Source: Actinoplanes sp. NBC_00393
Lineage (GTDB): Bacteria > Actinomycetota > Actinomycetes > Mycobacteriales > Micromonosporaceae
Direction: 5' to 3'
Assembly: GCF_036053395.1 (NCBI RefSeq)
Contig: NZ_CP107942.1
Span: 10,344,001 to 10,408,000 of the forward strand
Length of the DNA: 64,000 nucleotides
Position numbers and translations under genes: made by a program. Each line of letters opens with the position of its first letter. Within the stretch, counting starts at the first letter, position 1. Shown here one piece after another: positions 44,980 to 53,693 of this stretch. The notes below the pieces were generated by a model. It was not told the DNA's origin. It did no database searches and worked only from the letters and a program-made list of their open reading frames with translations.

Positions 44980-45606
44980 TCACTGCTCGACGAGCACCGG
45001 CTCCTTACGCTCCGGCACGGTGAGCATCGGCAGGAACAGCTGCACGAGAGGGCCGATCGCCAGCGCGTACGCAATCGTCCCGATGCCCACCGTGCCGCCC
45101 AGCAGGAAGCCGATGCCCAGCACGGTCAGCTCGATGCCGGTGCGGATCATCCGGAGCGACAGCCGCGGGAAGCGGGCGGCCAGCCCGGTCATCAGACCGT
45201 CCCGCGGGCCCGGGCCCATCCGGCTGCCGATGTAGAGACCGGTCGCGAAACCGTTCAACAGGATCCCGCCGACCACATAGCCGACCCGCACCGGAATCGA
45301 CTCGCCCGCCGGCAACAGCGCGAGCGCGGCATCAGCCGCAAAGCCGACAACCACCAGATTGGCCACTGTCCCGAAGCCGGGTCGCTGCCGCAGCGGGATC
45401 CAGAGCAACAGGACGGGTACGCCCGTCAGCAGCACAACCCAACCGAAGCTGATCCCGGTGACCATGGAAACGCCCTGGTGAAAGACGTCCCACGAGTTGC
45501 CGCCGAGGCTCGACTCGACCATCAGCGCCATGCTGACGCCGTAGAGGATCAGGCCGGCGAAGAGTTGGGGTACGCGACGGAGCAAGCTCATGCTGCCACT
45601 CTTCAT
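44980..45606 (-). CDS. YczE/YyaS/YitT-like membrane protein
   Basis: 208 residues with five or six membrane helices and the family blocks LILYGVSMALMVESSLGGNSWDVFHQG and IGSRMGPGPRDGLMTGLA. In Bacillus subtilis YczE is needed for bacillaene production and sits near a MocR-type gene, as here. The molecular role is unknown. It is divergent from a MocR regulator with 43 bp between, so regulation by that protein is likely. Confidence 0.85.
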   Translation of the reverse strand: MKSGSMSLLRRVPQLFAGLILYGVSMALMVESSLGGNSWDVFHQGVSMVTGISFGWVVLLTGVPVLLLWIPLRQRPGFGTVANLVVVGFAADAALALLPAGESIPVRVGYVVGGILLNGFATGLYIGSRMGPGPRDGLMTGLAARFPRLSLRMIRTGIELTVLGIGFLLGGTVGIGTIAYALAIGPLVQLFLPMLTVPERKEPVLVEQ

Positions 45607-45634
45607 GCCAATCCGCCGGTGCTAAAGTGCCAAT
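45606..45634. promoter_or_regulatory. Direct repeats TGCCAAT in the YczE/MocR intergenic region
   Basis: TGCCAAT occurs at 45606-45612 and 45628-45634, 22 bp (two helix turns) apart in the same orientation. MocR/PdxR-type regulators are known to use direct repeats in divergent promoters. The second copy extends to GCCAATTC, a word found again twice before the permease at 52.9 kb. Confidence 0.55.
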
Positions 45635-45649
45635 TCTCGGGAGGTGGCT

Positions 45650-47104
45650 ATGACAACGTCGGTGCGCGGGGACCAATTGGCTCGTCTGCTCGGTCGGTGG
45701 CACTCGCTGCCGGGCCGTCGGCGCAGCCCTGACTACGCGGCCCTGGCTGCGGCGGTCCGCGGTCTGCTGTCGGACGGGCGGCTCGCGCTGGGCGTCCGGC
45801 TGCCCGCCGAACGGGAACTCGCCGAAGCCCTCGGAGTGAGCCGGACCACGGTGTCCGCGGCGTACCGGGCGTTGCGCGAGACCGGCCACCTGAACAGCCG
45901 GCGCGGCGCCGGAAGCTGGACCACCCTGCCGCACGGCCACCGGGTCGCCACCTCCGGGCTGTGGACGCCGGAGGACGACCTCGACATGATCGACCTGGGC
46001 TGCGCGGCCTCCGCGGCGCCGGTCGAGCTGGTGCCGGCGGCCCGGGCGGCCGCCGACGACCTGCCGCGCTACCTGGGCAGCGCCGGGTACCACCCGACCG
46101 GGCTGCCCGAGCTGCGGGCGGCGGTCGCGGAGGCGTACACCGCCCGAGGCGTGCCGACGTCGGCCGAGCAAATCATGATCACCAGCGGTACGCAGCAGGC
46201 GCTCGACCTCGTCCTGCGGCTCTCCGTGCCGGTCGGGGCGCCGGTCCTGGTGGAAACCCCCACCTACCCCAACGCGCTGGCCGCGCTCGCCGCCCGCCGC
46301 GCCCGGATCAGTACGCACGGGATGGACATCGCCACCGGCTGGGACGGCGAGATGCTGCTCGGCGCGCTGCGGCAGACCCGGCCTCGGCTGACCTACGTGA
46401 TCCCCGAATTCCACAACCCGACCGGCCACCTGATGCCCACCGAGCTGCGCGAACGCCTCGTCGCCACGGCACACTCGACCGGCGCCGAACTGGTCGTCGA
46501 CGAATCCTTCGTCGACCTGCCGCTCGACGGCACGCCGATGCCGCCGCCGGTCGCCGTCTTCGACCGGCACTCCCGGGTCACGTCGATCGGCGGGATGAGC
46601 AAGGCGTACTGGGGTGGCCTGCGCATCGGCTGGGTCCGCGCCTCCGCACCCCTCGTCCAGCGGCTGGCCGCGATCCGGGTCGGCGTCGACCTGGGCAGCC
46701 CCGTCCTGGAACAACTCGTCGCCGTCCACATGCTGCGCATGGCCCCGGAAATCGTCGCCGCCCGCCGCGCCCAGCTCCGCTTCCGCCGCGACGCCCTGGT
46801 CGGCGCCCTGCGCGAACAGCTGCCGGAATGGCGCTTCTTCGTCCCCGGCGGCGGCGTAACCCTCTGGGCCGAACTCGACGGCCCGATCTCCAGCGCCCTG
46901 TCCCGCGCCGCCGAAGACGTCGGCGTGCGCTTGGCCCCCGGCCCCCGCTTCGGCCTGGACGGCACGCTGGAGCGTTTCCTCCGCCTGCCTTTCACCCTGC
47001 CCGCCGACGACTTGACCGAGGCCGTCCAGCGCATCGCCTCCGTACGCCACGACCTCGACCACACGGCCCGCCCCGCTTGGCGCACCCCTGCGGTGATCAC
47101 CTGA
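45650..47104 (+). CDS. MocR-type regulator (GntR HTH fused to aminotransferase fold)
   Basis: 484 residues from ATG 45650 with GGGAGGTGG in front. The N-terminal GntR winged helix (LPAERELAEALGVSRTTVSAAYRALRETGHLNSRRGAGSW, about 45-85) is joined by a linker to an aminotransferase class I domain. The PLP Lys is in SIGGMSKAYWGGLRIGW. Such proteins sense PLP or an amino acid adduct. The target is probably the divergent YczE-like gene and itself. The 63-bp repeat region follows. Confidence 0.92.
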   Translation: MTTSVRGDQLARLLGRWHSLPGRRRSPDYAALAAAVRGLLSDGRLALGVRLPAERELAEALGVSRTTVSAAYRALRETGHLNSRRGAGSWTTLPHGHRVATSGLWTPEDDLDMIDLGCAASAAPVELVPAARAAADDLPRYLGSAGYHPTGLPELRAAVAEAYTARGVPTSAEQIMITSGTQQALDLVLRLSVPVGAPVLVETPTYPNALAALAARRARISTHGMDIATGWDGEMLLGALRQTRPRLTYVIPEFHNPTGHLMPTELRERLVATAHSTGAELVVDESFVDLPLDGTPMPPPVAVFDRHSRVTSIGGMSKAYWGGLRIGWVRASAPLVQRLAAIRVGVDLGSPVLEQLVAVHMLRMAPEIVAARRAQLRFRRDALVGALREQLPEWRFFVPGGGVTLWAELDGPISSALSRAAEDVGVRLAPGPRFGLDGTLERFLRLPFTLPADDLTEAVQRIASVRHDLDHTARPAWRTPAVIT

Positions 47105-47185
47105 GCCGGCCCACCTGCGGCCCACACCCTCACGGCGCCCCACACCGAACTGCCGGGCGGCCCCGCTAGCGGTCGCTGTCACCGC

Positions 47186-47270
47186 CCACCCGGCCGCCGT
47201 TCGCCCACCCGGCCGCCGTTCACCCACCCGGCCGCCGTTCGCTTACCCGGCCGCCGTTCGCCCACCCGCC
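47186..47270. repeat. 19-bp tandem repeat
   Basis: At least four copies of CCACCCGGCCGCCGTTCGC lie end to end, with a fifth degenerate copy (CCACCCGCCGG…) after them. They precede the 63-bp array. No gene is seen. Confidence 0.8.
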
Positions 47271-47303
47271 GGGTGGGCCGTTCACCCACCCGCCGGCCGC
47301 CGG

Positions 47304-47890
47304 CAGCGAGCCGCCGCTGGGGCGTCCTTTGGCGGGTTCGTAGCGTGTCTGGGCGGCGGCTGGCGTCGCCGGGCCGCCGTTGAGGCGTCCTATGGCGGGT
47401 TCGTAGCGTGTCTGGGCGGCGGCTGGTGCCGTCGGGCCGCCGTTTAGGCGTCCTATGGCGGGTTCGTAGGGAGTCTGCGCGGCGGCTGGCGCCGCCGGAC
47501 CGCTGCTGGGGCGTCCTTTGGTGGGTTCGTAGCGTGTCTGGGCGGCGGCTGGTGCCGCCGGGCCGCCGTTGGGGCGTCCTTTGGCGGGTTCGTAGGGTGT
47601 CTGCGCGGCGGCTGGCGCTGCCGGGCCGCCGCTGAGGCATCTTACGGCCGGTTCGTAGGGTGTCTGCGCGGCGGCTGGCGTCGTCGGGCCGCCGTTGAGG
47701 CGTCCTATGGCGGGTTCGTAGCGTGTCTGGGCGGCGGCTGGTGCTGCCGGGCCGCCGTTGAGGCGTCCTATGGCGGGTTCGTAGCGTGTCTGCGTGGCGG
47801 CTGGCGCCGCCGGGCCGCCGCTGAGGCACCTTACGGCCGGTTCGTAGCGTGCCTGAGCGGCGGCGCTCGTGCGGGCGAGCCGCCGCTCAG
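47304..47890. repeat. 63-bp minisatellite, nine copies
   Basis: The marker GGCGTCC (or GGCATCT/GGCACCT) recurs at 47321, 47384, 47447, 47510, 47573, 47636, 47699, 47762 and 47825, exactly 63 bp apart. Each unit carries GGGTTCGTAG in its middle (GGCGGGTTCGTAG or GGCCGGTTCGTAG) and then a GGCGGC…GCCGCC hairpin. Two sequence types alternate (CCTATGGCGGG and CTTACGGCCGG). On the minus strand the units encode a 21-residue Arg-rich repeat (for example TPQRRPGGTSRRPDTLRTRH). I see no start context or domain to prove it is coding, so I annotate it as a repeat. Confidence 0.9.
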
Positions 47891-48076
47891 CCGTGGAACC
47901 GGCGGGCGGTTGCGTGTCTGGTGGGCGGCTGGTTGGGTTCGGTCGGCGGGGGCGTGGCCGGCCGGGATGTGCTTAAGCCCGGCGGCCGCGTTTCGGCCCG
48001 GAGTTGCTGATGGCCGCGCGGCTCGGCGGGACGATGTGAATGCGGCGGGGCGGCGTCGCCCGTACCGGAAAAGATG
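47891..48076. other. Non-coding spacer between the 63-bp array and the acyl-CoA ligase
   Basis: GC-rich spacer of about 190 bp. It continues with GGCGG/CCGCC-rich words similar to the array edges. No gene or clear site was found. Confidence 0.4.
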
Positions 48077-48109
48077 AAGCCGGCGCACCCGCAAAGGGCG
48101 CGCCGGCTT
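48077..48109 (-). terminator. Terminator of the acyl-CoA ligase gene
   Basis: The arms AAGCCGGCGC and GCGCCGGCTT are complementary, with CCC/GGG pairing further inside. On the minus strand the hairpin is followed by CATCTTTTCC. It begins about 20 bp after the stop codon. Confidence 0.85.
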
Positions 48110-48130
48110 GGGACAGCGAGGTCGAGACGG

Positions 48131-49957
48131 TCAGATCTGGGCGAGCGACCCCGCGTACATCTTGTCGATCTGCTCGGCGAAGTTGGCCTCGACGCTGCGC
48201 CGCTTGATCTTCATGGACGGGGTGATCTCGCCGGCCTCGATGCTGAGGTCGCGGGGGAGGATCGCGAACTTCTTGACGGTCTCCCAGCGGTTCAGCTTGG
48301 CGTTGAGTTCGGCGATGTAGCCCTCGACCAGCGCGTGGGTCTCCTTCGCCGCGACGATCTCGTCGTAGCTCTTGCCGGCCAGCGGGCCGGAGGCTGCCCA
48401 CGTCGTGATCGCTTCCTCGTCGAGGGCGATCAGCATCGTGACGAAGTTGCGGTTCTGCCCGACGACGACGGCCTGCGAGGTGTACGGGCAGACGGCCTTG
48501 AACGAACCCTCGATCGCCGACGGGGCGATGAACTTGCCGCCGGAGGTCTTGACCAGGTCCTTCTTCCGGTCGGTGATCTTCAGGTAGCCGTCGGCGTCGA
48601 GCTCGCCGATGTCGCCGGTGCGCAGGAAGCCGTCCTCGGTGAACGCCTCGGCGGTGGCATCCGGCAGGTTGTGGTAGCCGCGCATGACGGGCGCGCCGCG
48701 CAGCAGCACCTCGCCGTCGGCGTCGATGCGGACCTCGAGGTCGCCGAGCGGCTGGCCGACGGAGCCGATCTTGAGCTTGCCGCGCCGGTTCACGAAGTTG
48801 GCGGCGCAGGCCTCGGTCATGCCGTAGCCCTCGAGGATCGGCAGGTTGGCCGCCGCGAAGAACTCCGAGATGTCCCGGCTGAGCGCGGCCGAACCGCTGA
48901 CCAGCACCTGGATGTTGCCGCCGAGCTTGGCCTGCAGCTTGGAGAAGACCAGCTTCTCGGCGATCGAGTACTGCAGCGCGAGGCCCGCGGGTACGGGCTT
49001 GCCGGCCTGCTGCAGGGCGACCCGCTTCTTGCCGGTGGCCACCGCCCAGCTGAAGATCTTCGGCTTCAGGCCGGTGCCGCCGAGGCCGCTGGTGACGGTC
49101 TTGTTGTAGACCTTCTCGTAGATCCGCGGCGGGGCGCACATCAGGGTCGGCTTGACCACGGCGAGCAGGTCGATCAGCCGGTCGACCCGGCCGTCGACGT
49201 AGGTCGGCACGCCGACGTGCAGGATGCCGCAGAGCAGCGTCTTGCCGAACGCGTGCGACATCGGCAGCCACAGGTAGTGCAGGTCCTGCGGGGAGAACAG
49301 GCCGAGGTCCTCCTGGGCGACACCCTCCCAGGTCCAGCCCTTGTGCAGCAGCTCGACGCCCTTGGGCCGGCCGGTGGTGCCGGAGGTGTAGATCAGGGTG
49401 GCGAGGCTGTCCGGGCCGAGCTGGGCCACCACGTCGTCGATCAGCGTGGGGTTGCGCTTGAGCGCGTCGGCGCCGAGCTGCTCCAGGTCGGCGAGGGTGA
49501 TCTGCGGCGGGGTGGCGCCGGCGTCGGCCGGGCCCTCGATCAGCACCACCTTGGTCACCGCGGTCTCCGCGCCGGCGATCTTGAGCGCCTGCTTCGCGTT
49601 CTCCGCGATCAGCACCTTGGACCCGGAGTCGGACACGATGAACGTGGTGTCCTCGGGCTCGGTGGTCGGGTAGACGGTGGTGGCCGCGGCGCCGGCGACG
49701 TTGATGCCGAGGTCGGCGAGGATCCACTCGAGCCGCGTGTTGGAGAGGATCGCGACCCGGTCCTCCAGGCCGACGCCCAGCTCACGCAGGCCGGCGCCGA
49801 TGGCCTTGACCCGGTCGCCGACCTGGCGCCAGGTCAGCCACTCCGGCCCGGTGTCGGTCGCGTTGGGGGCGGCGAGTGCCTTGGCATCCGGCGTCTTCGC
49901 CACGCGCTGAAAGAGCATGTCCGGGATCGACCGGTAGGGAACCTCGAGAGCCATCAC
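48131..49957 (-). CDS. Long-chain fatty acid-CoA ligase (AMP-binding)
   Basis: 608 residues. An adenylate-forming enzyme that activates long-chain fatty acids with ATP and CoA, similar to FadD15 types. The P-loop-like motif is LATLIYTSGTTGRPKGVELLH (near 187-200). YGMTEACAANFVNRRGK is the A5 region, TGDIGELDADGYLKITDRKKDLVKTSGGKFIAPS the A7/A8 hinge, and KRRSVEANF holds the C-terminal end. ATG 49957 or the next codon starts it. It stands alone and ends in a hairpin terminator. Confidence 0.94.
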   Translation of the reverse strand: MMALEVPYRSIPDMLFQRVAKTPDAKALAAPNATDTGPEWLTWRQVGDRVKAIGAGLRELGVGLEDRVAILSNTRLEWILADLGINVAGAAATTVYPTTEPEDTTFIVSDSGSKVLIAENAKQALKIAGAETAVTKVVLIEGPADAGATPPQITLADLEQLGADALKRNPTLIDDVVAQLGPDSLATLIYTSGTTGRPKGVELLHKGWTWEGVAQEDLGLFSPQDLHYLWLPMSHAFGKTLLCGILHVGVPTYVDGRVDRLIDLLAVVKPTLMCAPPRIYEKVYNKTVTSGLGGTGLKPKIFSWAVATGKKRVALQQAGKPVPAGLALQYSIAEKLVFSKLQAKLGGNIQVLVSGSAALSRDISEFFAAANLPILEGYGMTEACAANFVNRRGKLKIGSVGQPLGDLEVRIDADGEVLLRGAPVMRGYHNLPDATAEAFTEDGFLRTGDIGELDADGYLKITDRKKDLVKTSGGKFIAPSAIEGSFKAVCPYTSQAVVVGQNRNFVTMLIALDEEAITTWAASGPLAGKSYDEIVAAKETHALVEGYIAELNAKLNRWETVKKFAILPRDLSIEAGEITPSMKIKRRSVEANFAEQIDKMYAGSLAQI

Positions 49958-50121
49958 GCGCCGCCTTAAAAGCTGAACGGGGAGTTATGTAACGCCAGTG
50001 TTACCGGAGAGTAATGTGTGTCCGGCCTCACGGCTAGGTCTCAACATCAATTGACCGCCCACCTTAATCCTAGTCAGCCCGTAGCTTCGGGCCAGCCCAC
50101 CGACCGGCCGAGAATGGACGC

Positions 50122-51672
50122 GTGGATCTGGTCATCGACATCGAGCCCGGCTCCGGCGAGACGACCGCCGCGGTGTACCGGGCGCTGCGCGCGGCCATCG
50201 TGGACGGCCGGGTGCCGTCCGGCCACCGGCTGCCGGCCACCCGGGTGCTCGCCGCTGACCTGGGAGTCTCCCGGGGCAGCGTGGCCGGCGCCTACGAGCG
50301 GCTGGTGGCCGAGGGTTATCTGACGGCACGGGTCGGCGCCGGCACCTTCGTGGCCGGGACGCCGGCCGGCCGCCGTGCGCCGCGCCCGGCGCCGGATCCG
50401 CTGCGCCCGCGCTCCGGCTGGACGCTCACCCCGCAGCGGACCAGCGGGCAAGAGCCCGCCCCGAGGTACGACTTCCGCGCCGGCATCCCGGACGCCCGGC
50501 TCTTCCCGTTCGACACGTGGCGGCGGCTGGTCGGTGCGGAGCTGCGGCTGCGGGCGAACAACCCGGGCACGTACGCCGACCCGGCCGGCCACCCGGCGCT
50601 GCGGTCCGCGGTCGCCCGCTATCTCGGGTACGCCCGTTCGCTCGCGACCACCGCCGACGAGGTGGTGGTCACCAACGGCACCCAGCACGCGCTGGACCTG
50701 ATCGCCCGGGTCGTGCTGCGCCCCGGTGACGTGGCGGCGGTCGAGGAGCCGGGTTACCCACCGGCCCGCCGCCTCTTCGGCTCGCTGGGCGCCCGGGTGG
50801 TGGGCGTGCCGGTCGACGAGCAGGGACTGGTGGTCTCCGCTCTCCCGGACCGGTGCCGCCTGGTGTACCTGACTCCGTCGCACCAGTTCCCGCTGGGCGG
50901 GGTGATGAGCCTGGCCCGCCGGCGGGAGTTGCTGGACTGGGCCGGGCAACGGCAGGTGGCGATCGTCGAGGACGACTACGACAGCGAGTTCCGGTTCTGC
51001 GCGCGGCCACTCGAACCGTTGCGCGCGCTGGATCGGCACGGCCGGGTGCTCTACGTGGGGACGTTCTCGAAGAGCATGCTGCCGGCGATGCGGACCGGGT
51101 TCGTGCTGGTGCCGCCGGGACTGCGCCCGGCGATCCTGGCGGCCCGTCAGCTGAGTGACGCGTACGGGCAGGTGGCGGTGCAGGCGGCGCTGGCCCGGTT
51201 CATCGACGAGGGGCAGCTGGCCCGGCACGTGCGGCGGGCCGGACGGGCGTACGAGGACCGGCGTACCCGGATCGTCGGCATGCTGGAGCGGATGCCCGGC
51301 CTGACGGTCGTGCCCTCCTCGGCCGGGCTGCACGTGACCGCCCTGCTGCCGCCCGGCGCCGACACCACCCGGATCGTGACCGCGGCTCGCCGGGCCGGCC
51401 TGGCCTTGGAGGACCTGTCGGCCTATGCCGGCGAGGGCCCGGCGGATCCACCGGGCCTGGTGTTCGGCTTCGGCGCGGTGGATCCGGAGCTGATCGAGGA
51501 GGGGCTGGCCGTCCTCGGCCGCCTCCTGCCGGCTCAGGCCTCGCAGGCGAGCGGCTCAGCCGAAGCCGAACCCGAGCCCGAAGCGGGAGCCGAGGCCGAA
51601 GCGGGAGCCGAGGCCGAAGCGGGAGCCGAAGCGGGAGCCGGGACCGGAGCCCGCCGCAGCCGCCAGCTCTGA
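50122..51672 (+). CDS. MocR-type regulator with low-complexity C-terminal tail
   Basis: 516 residues from GTG 50122. It has a GntR winged helix (RLPATRVLAADLGVSRGSVAGAYERLVAEGYLTARVGAGTF, about 33-75) and an aminotransferase class I domain, with PLP Lys in YVGTFSKSMLPAMRTGFVL. The last 40 or so residues are a Glu/Ala/Gly repeat (AEAGAEAEAG) encoded by 18-bp units. This tail overlaps the 3' end of the convergent permease gene by 139 bp. The permease is its most likely regulatory target. Confidence 0.9.
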   Translation: MDLVIDIEPGSGETTAAVYRALRAAIVDGRVPSGHRLPATRVLAADLGVSRGSVAGAYERLVAEGYLTARVGAGTFVAGTPAGRRAPRPAPDPLRPRSGWTLTPQRTSGQEPAPRYDFRAGIPDARLFPFDTWRRLVGAELRLRANNPGTYADPAGHPALRSAVARYLGYARSLATTADEVVVTNGTQHALDLIARVVLRPGDVAAVEEPGYPPARRLFGSLGARVVGVPVDEQGLVVSALPDRCRLVYLTPSHQFPLGGVMSLARRRELLDWAGQRQVAIVEDDYDSEFRFCARPLEPLRALDRHGRVLYVGTFSKSMLPAMRTGFVLVPPGLRPAILAARQLSDAYGQVAVQAALARFIDEGQLARHVRRAGRAYEDRRTRIVGMLERMPGLTVVPSSAGLHVTALLPPGADTTRIVTAARRAGLALEDLSAYAGEGPADPPGLVFGFGAVDPELIEEGLAVLGRLLPAQASQASGSAEAEPEPEAGAEAEAGAEAEAGAEAGAGTGARRSRQL

Positions 51673-52859
51673 TAACCGATCGCACCGGCCGCCACGACGA
51701 CGCTGAACAGCGCCGGCAACCCGTTCAGCCACAGCAGCCCGACCACGGCCACGAACGCGAACCCGGCGGTCACCCGGGACCACCCGGCCGGCAGCAGGCG
51801 CAGCGCGGCCGCGGTGCCGAGCACGTACACCAGCGTGAAACACCCGGTGACCAGCAGCGCGGCGGTGTGCAGGTCGATCGGCAGCAGCGCCGCCACGATG
51901 CTGCCGGCGAAGATGAAGGTCAGCGACCGGCGCTGGCTCCCGAACACCCGGGTCGGCAGCGCGCCGTCGGTGGCCAGCGCCGCGCCGAGCCGGCTCGCCC
52001 CGGCGTAGTAGGCGTTGACCGCCCCCAGGGTCAGGACCACCGCGACGACCGCGGTCAGCAGGCGCACCGGACCGCCGAGCCCGATTGCGAGCAGGTCGGA
52101 GAGCGGCGCGCGGCTGCCGGCCAGGGCGGGGCCGAGCGCCAGCACGCTGACCGCCGCGACCGCGAGGTAGAGCACGCCGACCACGACGACCGCGATCAGC
52201 GTGGCCCGCGGGACGTCGCGGCGCGGGTTGCGGTACTCCGCGGAGAGCGAGGAGAGCGCCTCCCAGCCGGCGAAACCCCAGACCAGGATGGCCGCGGCGG
52301 CGCCGACGCCGGCCCAGCCGTGCGGCGCGAACGGGGTGAGGTTGTCCCAGCGGGCGTGCGGCAGGGCGGCGACGACGGTCACCACGAGCAGCACCGCCAG
52401 GACCGCAGAGAGCACCAGCTGCACCCGGCCGGAGATCCGCAGGCCGAACCAGTTCATCCCGAACGCGATGCCGATCAGCACCAGGAACGTCGCGAACTCG
52501 GTGGGCCGGCCGCCGCCGATGACGTCCGCCACGTACCCCCCGGTGAAGGCGGCGGCGACCGGCGCGCCGAGCGGCACCGCGAAGTAGAAGCACCAGCCGA
52601 CCGCGGCCGCGATCCGCGGCCCGAACGCCATCCGGGCGTAGGTGGAGACCCCGCCGCCGTCCGGGTAGCGGGCGCCGAGAGCGGCGAACGTCCAGGCCAG
52701 AGGTGCGGAGAGCAGGATCAGGGCGAGCCAGGCGATCAGCGCGGCCGGCCCGGCCGCCTCGGCGGCGAGCGCGGGCAGGGAGATCAGCCCGGTGCCCAGG
52801 ACGGCGCCGACGGAGAGCGCGGTTCCCTGGGAGACGGACAGGCCGGTGCGAACGTTCAT
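51534..52859 (-). CDS. APC family amino acid permease
   Basis: 441 residues from ATG 52859 (MNVRTGLSVSQGTALSVGAVLGTGLISLPALAA). Twelve hydrophobic segments and the APC motif in helix 1 (GAVLGTGLISLP) mark an amino acid/polyamine/organocation transporter. GWCFYFAVPLGAP and WGFAGWEALSSLSAEYRNPRRDVPRA are further conserved blocks. The last 30 residues are an Ala/Ser/Pro repeat that overlaps the MocR gene. A longer upstream start is open but adds non-conserved residues. Confidence 0.92.
   Translation of the reverse strand: MNVRTGLSVSQGTALSVGAVLGTGLISLPALAAEAAGPAALIAWLALILLSAPLAWTFAALGARYPDGGGVSTYARMAFGPRIAAAVGWCFYFAVPLGAPVAAAFTGGYVADVIGGGRPTEFATFLVLIGIAFGMNWFGLRISGRVQLVLSAVLAVLLVVTVVAALPHARWDNLTPFAPHGWAGVGAAAAILVWGFAGWEALSSLSAEYRNPRRDVPRATLIAVVVVGVLYLAVAAVSVLALGPALAGSRAPLSDLLAIGLGGPVRLLTAVVAVVLTLGAVNAYYAGASRLGAALATDGALPTRVFGSQRRSLTFIFAGSIVAALLPIDLHTAALLVTGCFTLVYVLGTAAALRLLPAGWSRVTAGFAFVAVVGLLWLNGLPALFSVVVAAGAIGYQSWRLRRAPVPAPASAPASASAPASASAPASGSGSASAEPLACEA
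51578..51650. repeat. 18-bp repeat in overlapping gene ends
   Basis: Copies of GAAGCGGGAGCCGAGGCC (18 bp) and shorter 12-bp forms lie end to end in the shared 3' ends of the MocR gene (plus) and permease gene (minus). They encode Ala/Glu/Gly repeats on one strand and Ala/Ser/Pro repeats on the other. A repeat multiple of three keeps both frames open. Confidence 0.85.
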
Positions 52860-52866
52860 ACGGTCG

Positions 52867-52928
52867 AACCTAGGCGGCGATTGGCGTCCGTCGCGAGCCA
52901 ATTCCGCCCGGATCAAAAGGGCCAATTC
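52867..52928 (-). promoter_or_regulatory. Permease promoter region with GCCAATTC repeats
   Basis: On the plus strand GCCAATTC occurs at 52897-52904 and 52921-52928, 24 bp apart, with an inverted ATTGGC at 52880-52885. On the minus strand TAGGTT (52872-52867) ends 7 nt before the permease ATG, so the message may be leaderless. No good -35 is seen at 17 bp, which would fit activation by a regulator bound at the repeats. Confidence 0.55.
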
Positions 52929-53044
52929 AAGGGCGTTTCCGGTACGGGAGTGTCAGCTCCGCCGAATTTTCGCCGTCCCCGCTCTCCCGCGCGATCAGCA
53001 GCGCCCTTGCGGCCTCAGCGCGTCCGCCGGGAAGAGGCAGGCCG

Positions 53045-53671
53045 TCAGACGCCGAGTCGCGCCGTGCGCAGTCGCTCGGCCAGAGCCGGATCGCCGTCGA
53101 TGTCGACGCGGGCGGAGCGTTGCCGTCCGGAGAAGAAGAGGGCCAGCTCACCAGCGTCTCCGGAGATCCGGACCTGAGGCTGCTCACCGACCCGGATCGG
53201 GTCGAACCCGGTCGCGGTGACCTCGGCCGCGATCTTGAGCCGGCGCAGGGCGGCCCGCGCGGTGAGCTTCACAGTGCGCCAAAGAGCGGCCTGCTCGGCC
53301 TGATCGAGAGGCCGCGGCGTCCACTCCGGGCCGGCCCGGCGGACGTCCTCGTGGTGGATGAAGAACTCCAGAGTGTTCACCAGCGGGTCGGTGAGCGGGT
53401 TGCTGACCGGGCTCCAGGCGGGTGGTTTGCGCAGCTGGTCGACCAGTTCCGGGTACGGCAGCGCGGCGCGGGCCAGGCGGACCCGCTCGCCGTACGCCGC
53501 CAGGGGTTTGATCAGGATGCCGGCGGCCGAGTCCGGCCGGCGTTCCCGGACCACGATGTGTGCCGCCAGGTCCCGGGTGGTCCACCCGGTGCAGAGCGTC
53601 GGCGCGTCCGGACCAGTGCTGAGCAGCAGGTCGGCGAGGAGCTCGCGCTCCCGGCGGGCGTAGTTGGTCAT
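53045..53671 (-). CDS. TIGR03085-type protein (DinB/mycothiol enzyme fold)
   Basis: 208 residues. The N-terminal part NYARRERELLADLLLSTGPDAPTLCTGWTTRDLAAHIVVRERRPDSA resembles the mycothiol-dependent maleylpyruvate isomerase/DinB group, with His in AAHIV and HHEDVRR as likely metal ligands. The actinobacterial TIGR03085 group matches this length and start. Mycothiol use is inferred; no substrate is known. Divergent from the ABC exporter genes, with 123 bp between. Confidence 0.85.
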   Translation of the reverse strand: MTNYARRERELLADLLLSTGPDAPTLCTGWTTRDLAAHIVVRERRPDSAAGILIKPLAAYGERVRLARAALPYPELVDQLRKPPAWSPVSNPLTDPLVNTLEFFIHHEDVRRAGPEWTPRPLDQAEQAALWRTVKLTARAALRRLKIAAEVTATGFDPIRVGEQPQVRISGDAGELALFFSGRQRSARVDIDGDPALAERLRTARLGV

Positions 53672-53693
53672 CGGTCGATATTAGGCGATGTAA

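Noticed and set aside
45332..47227. A 631-codon minus-strand frame opposite the MocR gene
   Set aside because: Gly/Arg/Gln-rich without domains and opposite a clear regulator gene.
47179..47829. A 216-codon minus-strand frame across the 63-bp and 19-bp repeats
   Set aside because: The unit length is a multiple of three so the frame stays open by itself. No Shine-Dalgarno, no folded domain, and the frame changes character at the repeat edge. Kept as a possibility in the findings only.
47973..49727. A 584-codon minus-strand frame overlapping the acyl-CoA ligase
   Set aside because: Same strand but another frame; Arg/Gly-rich and without the adenylation motifs, which are all in the chosen frame.
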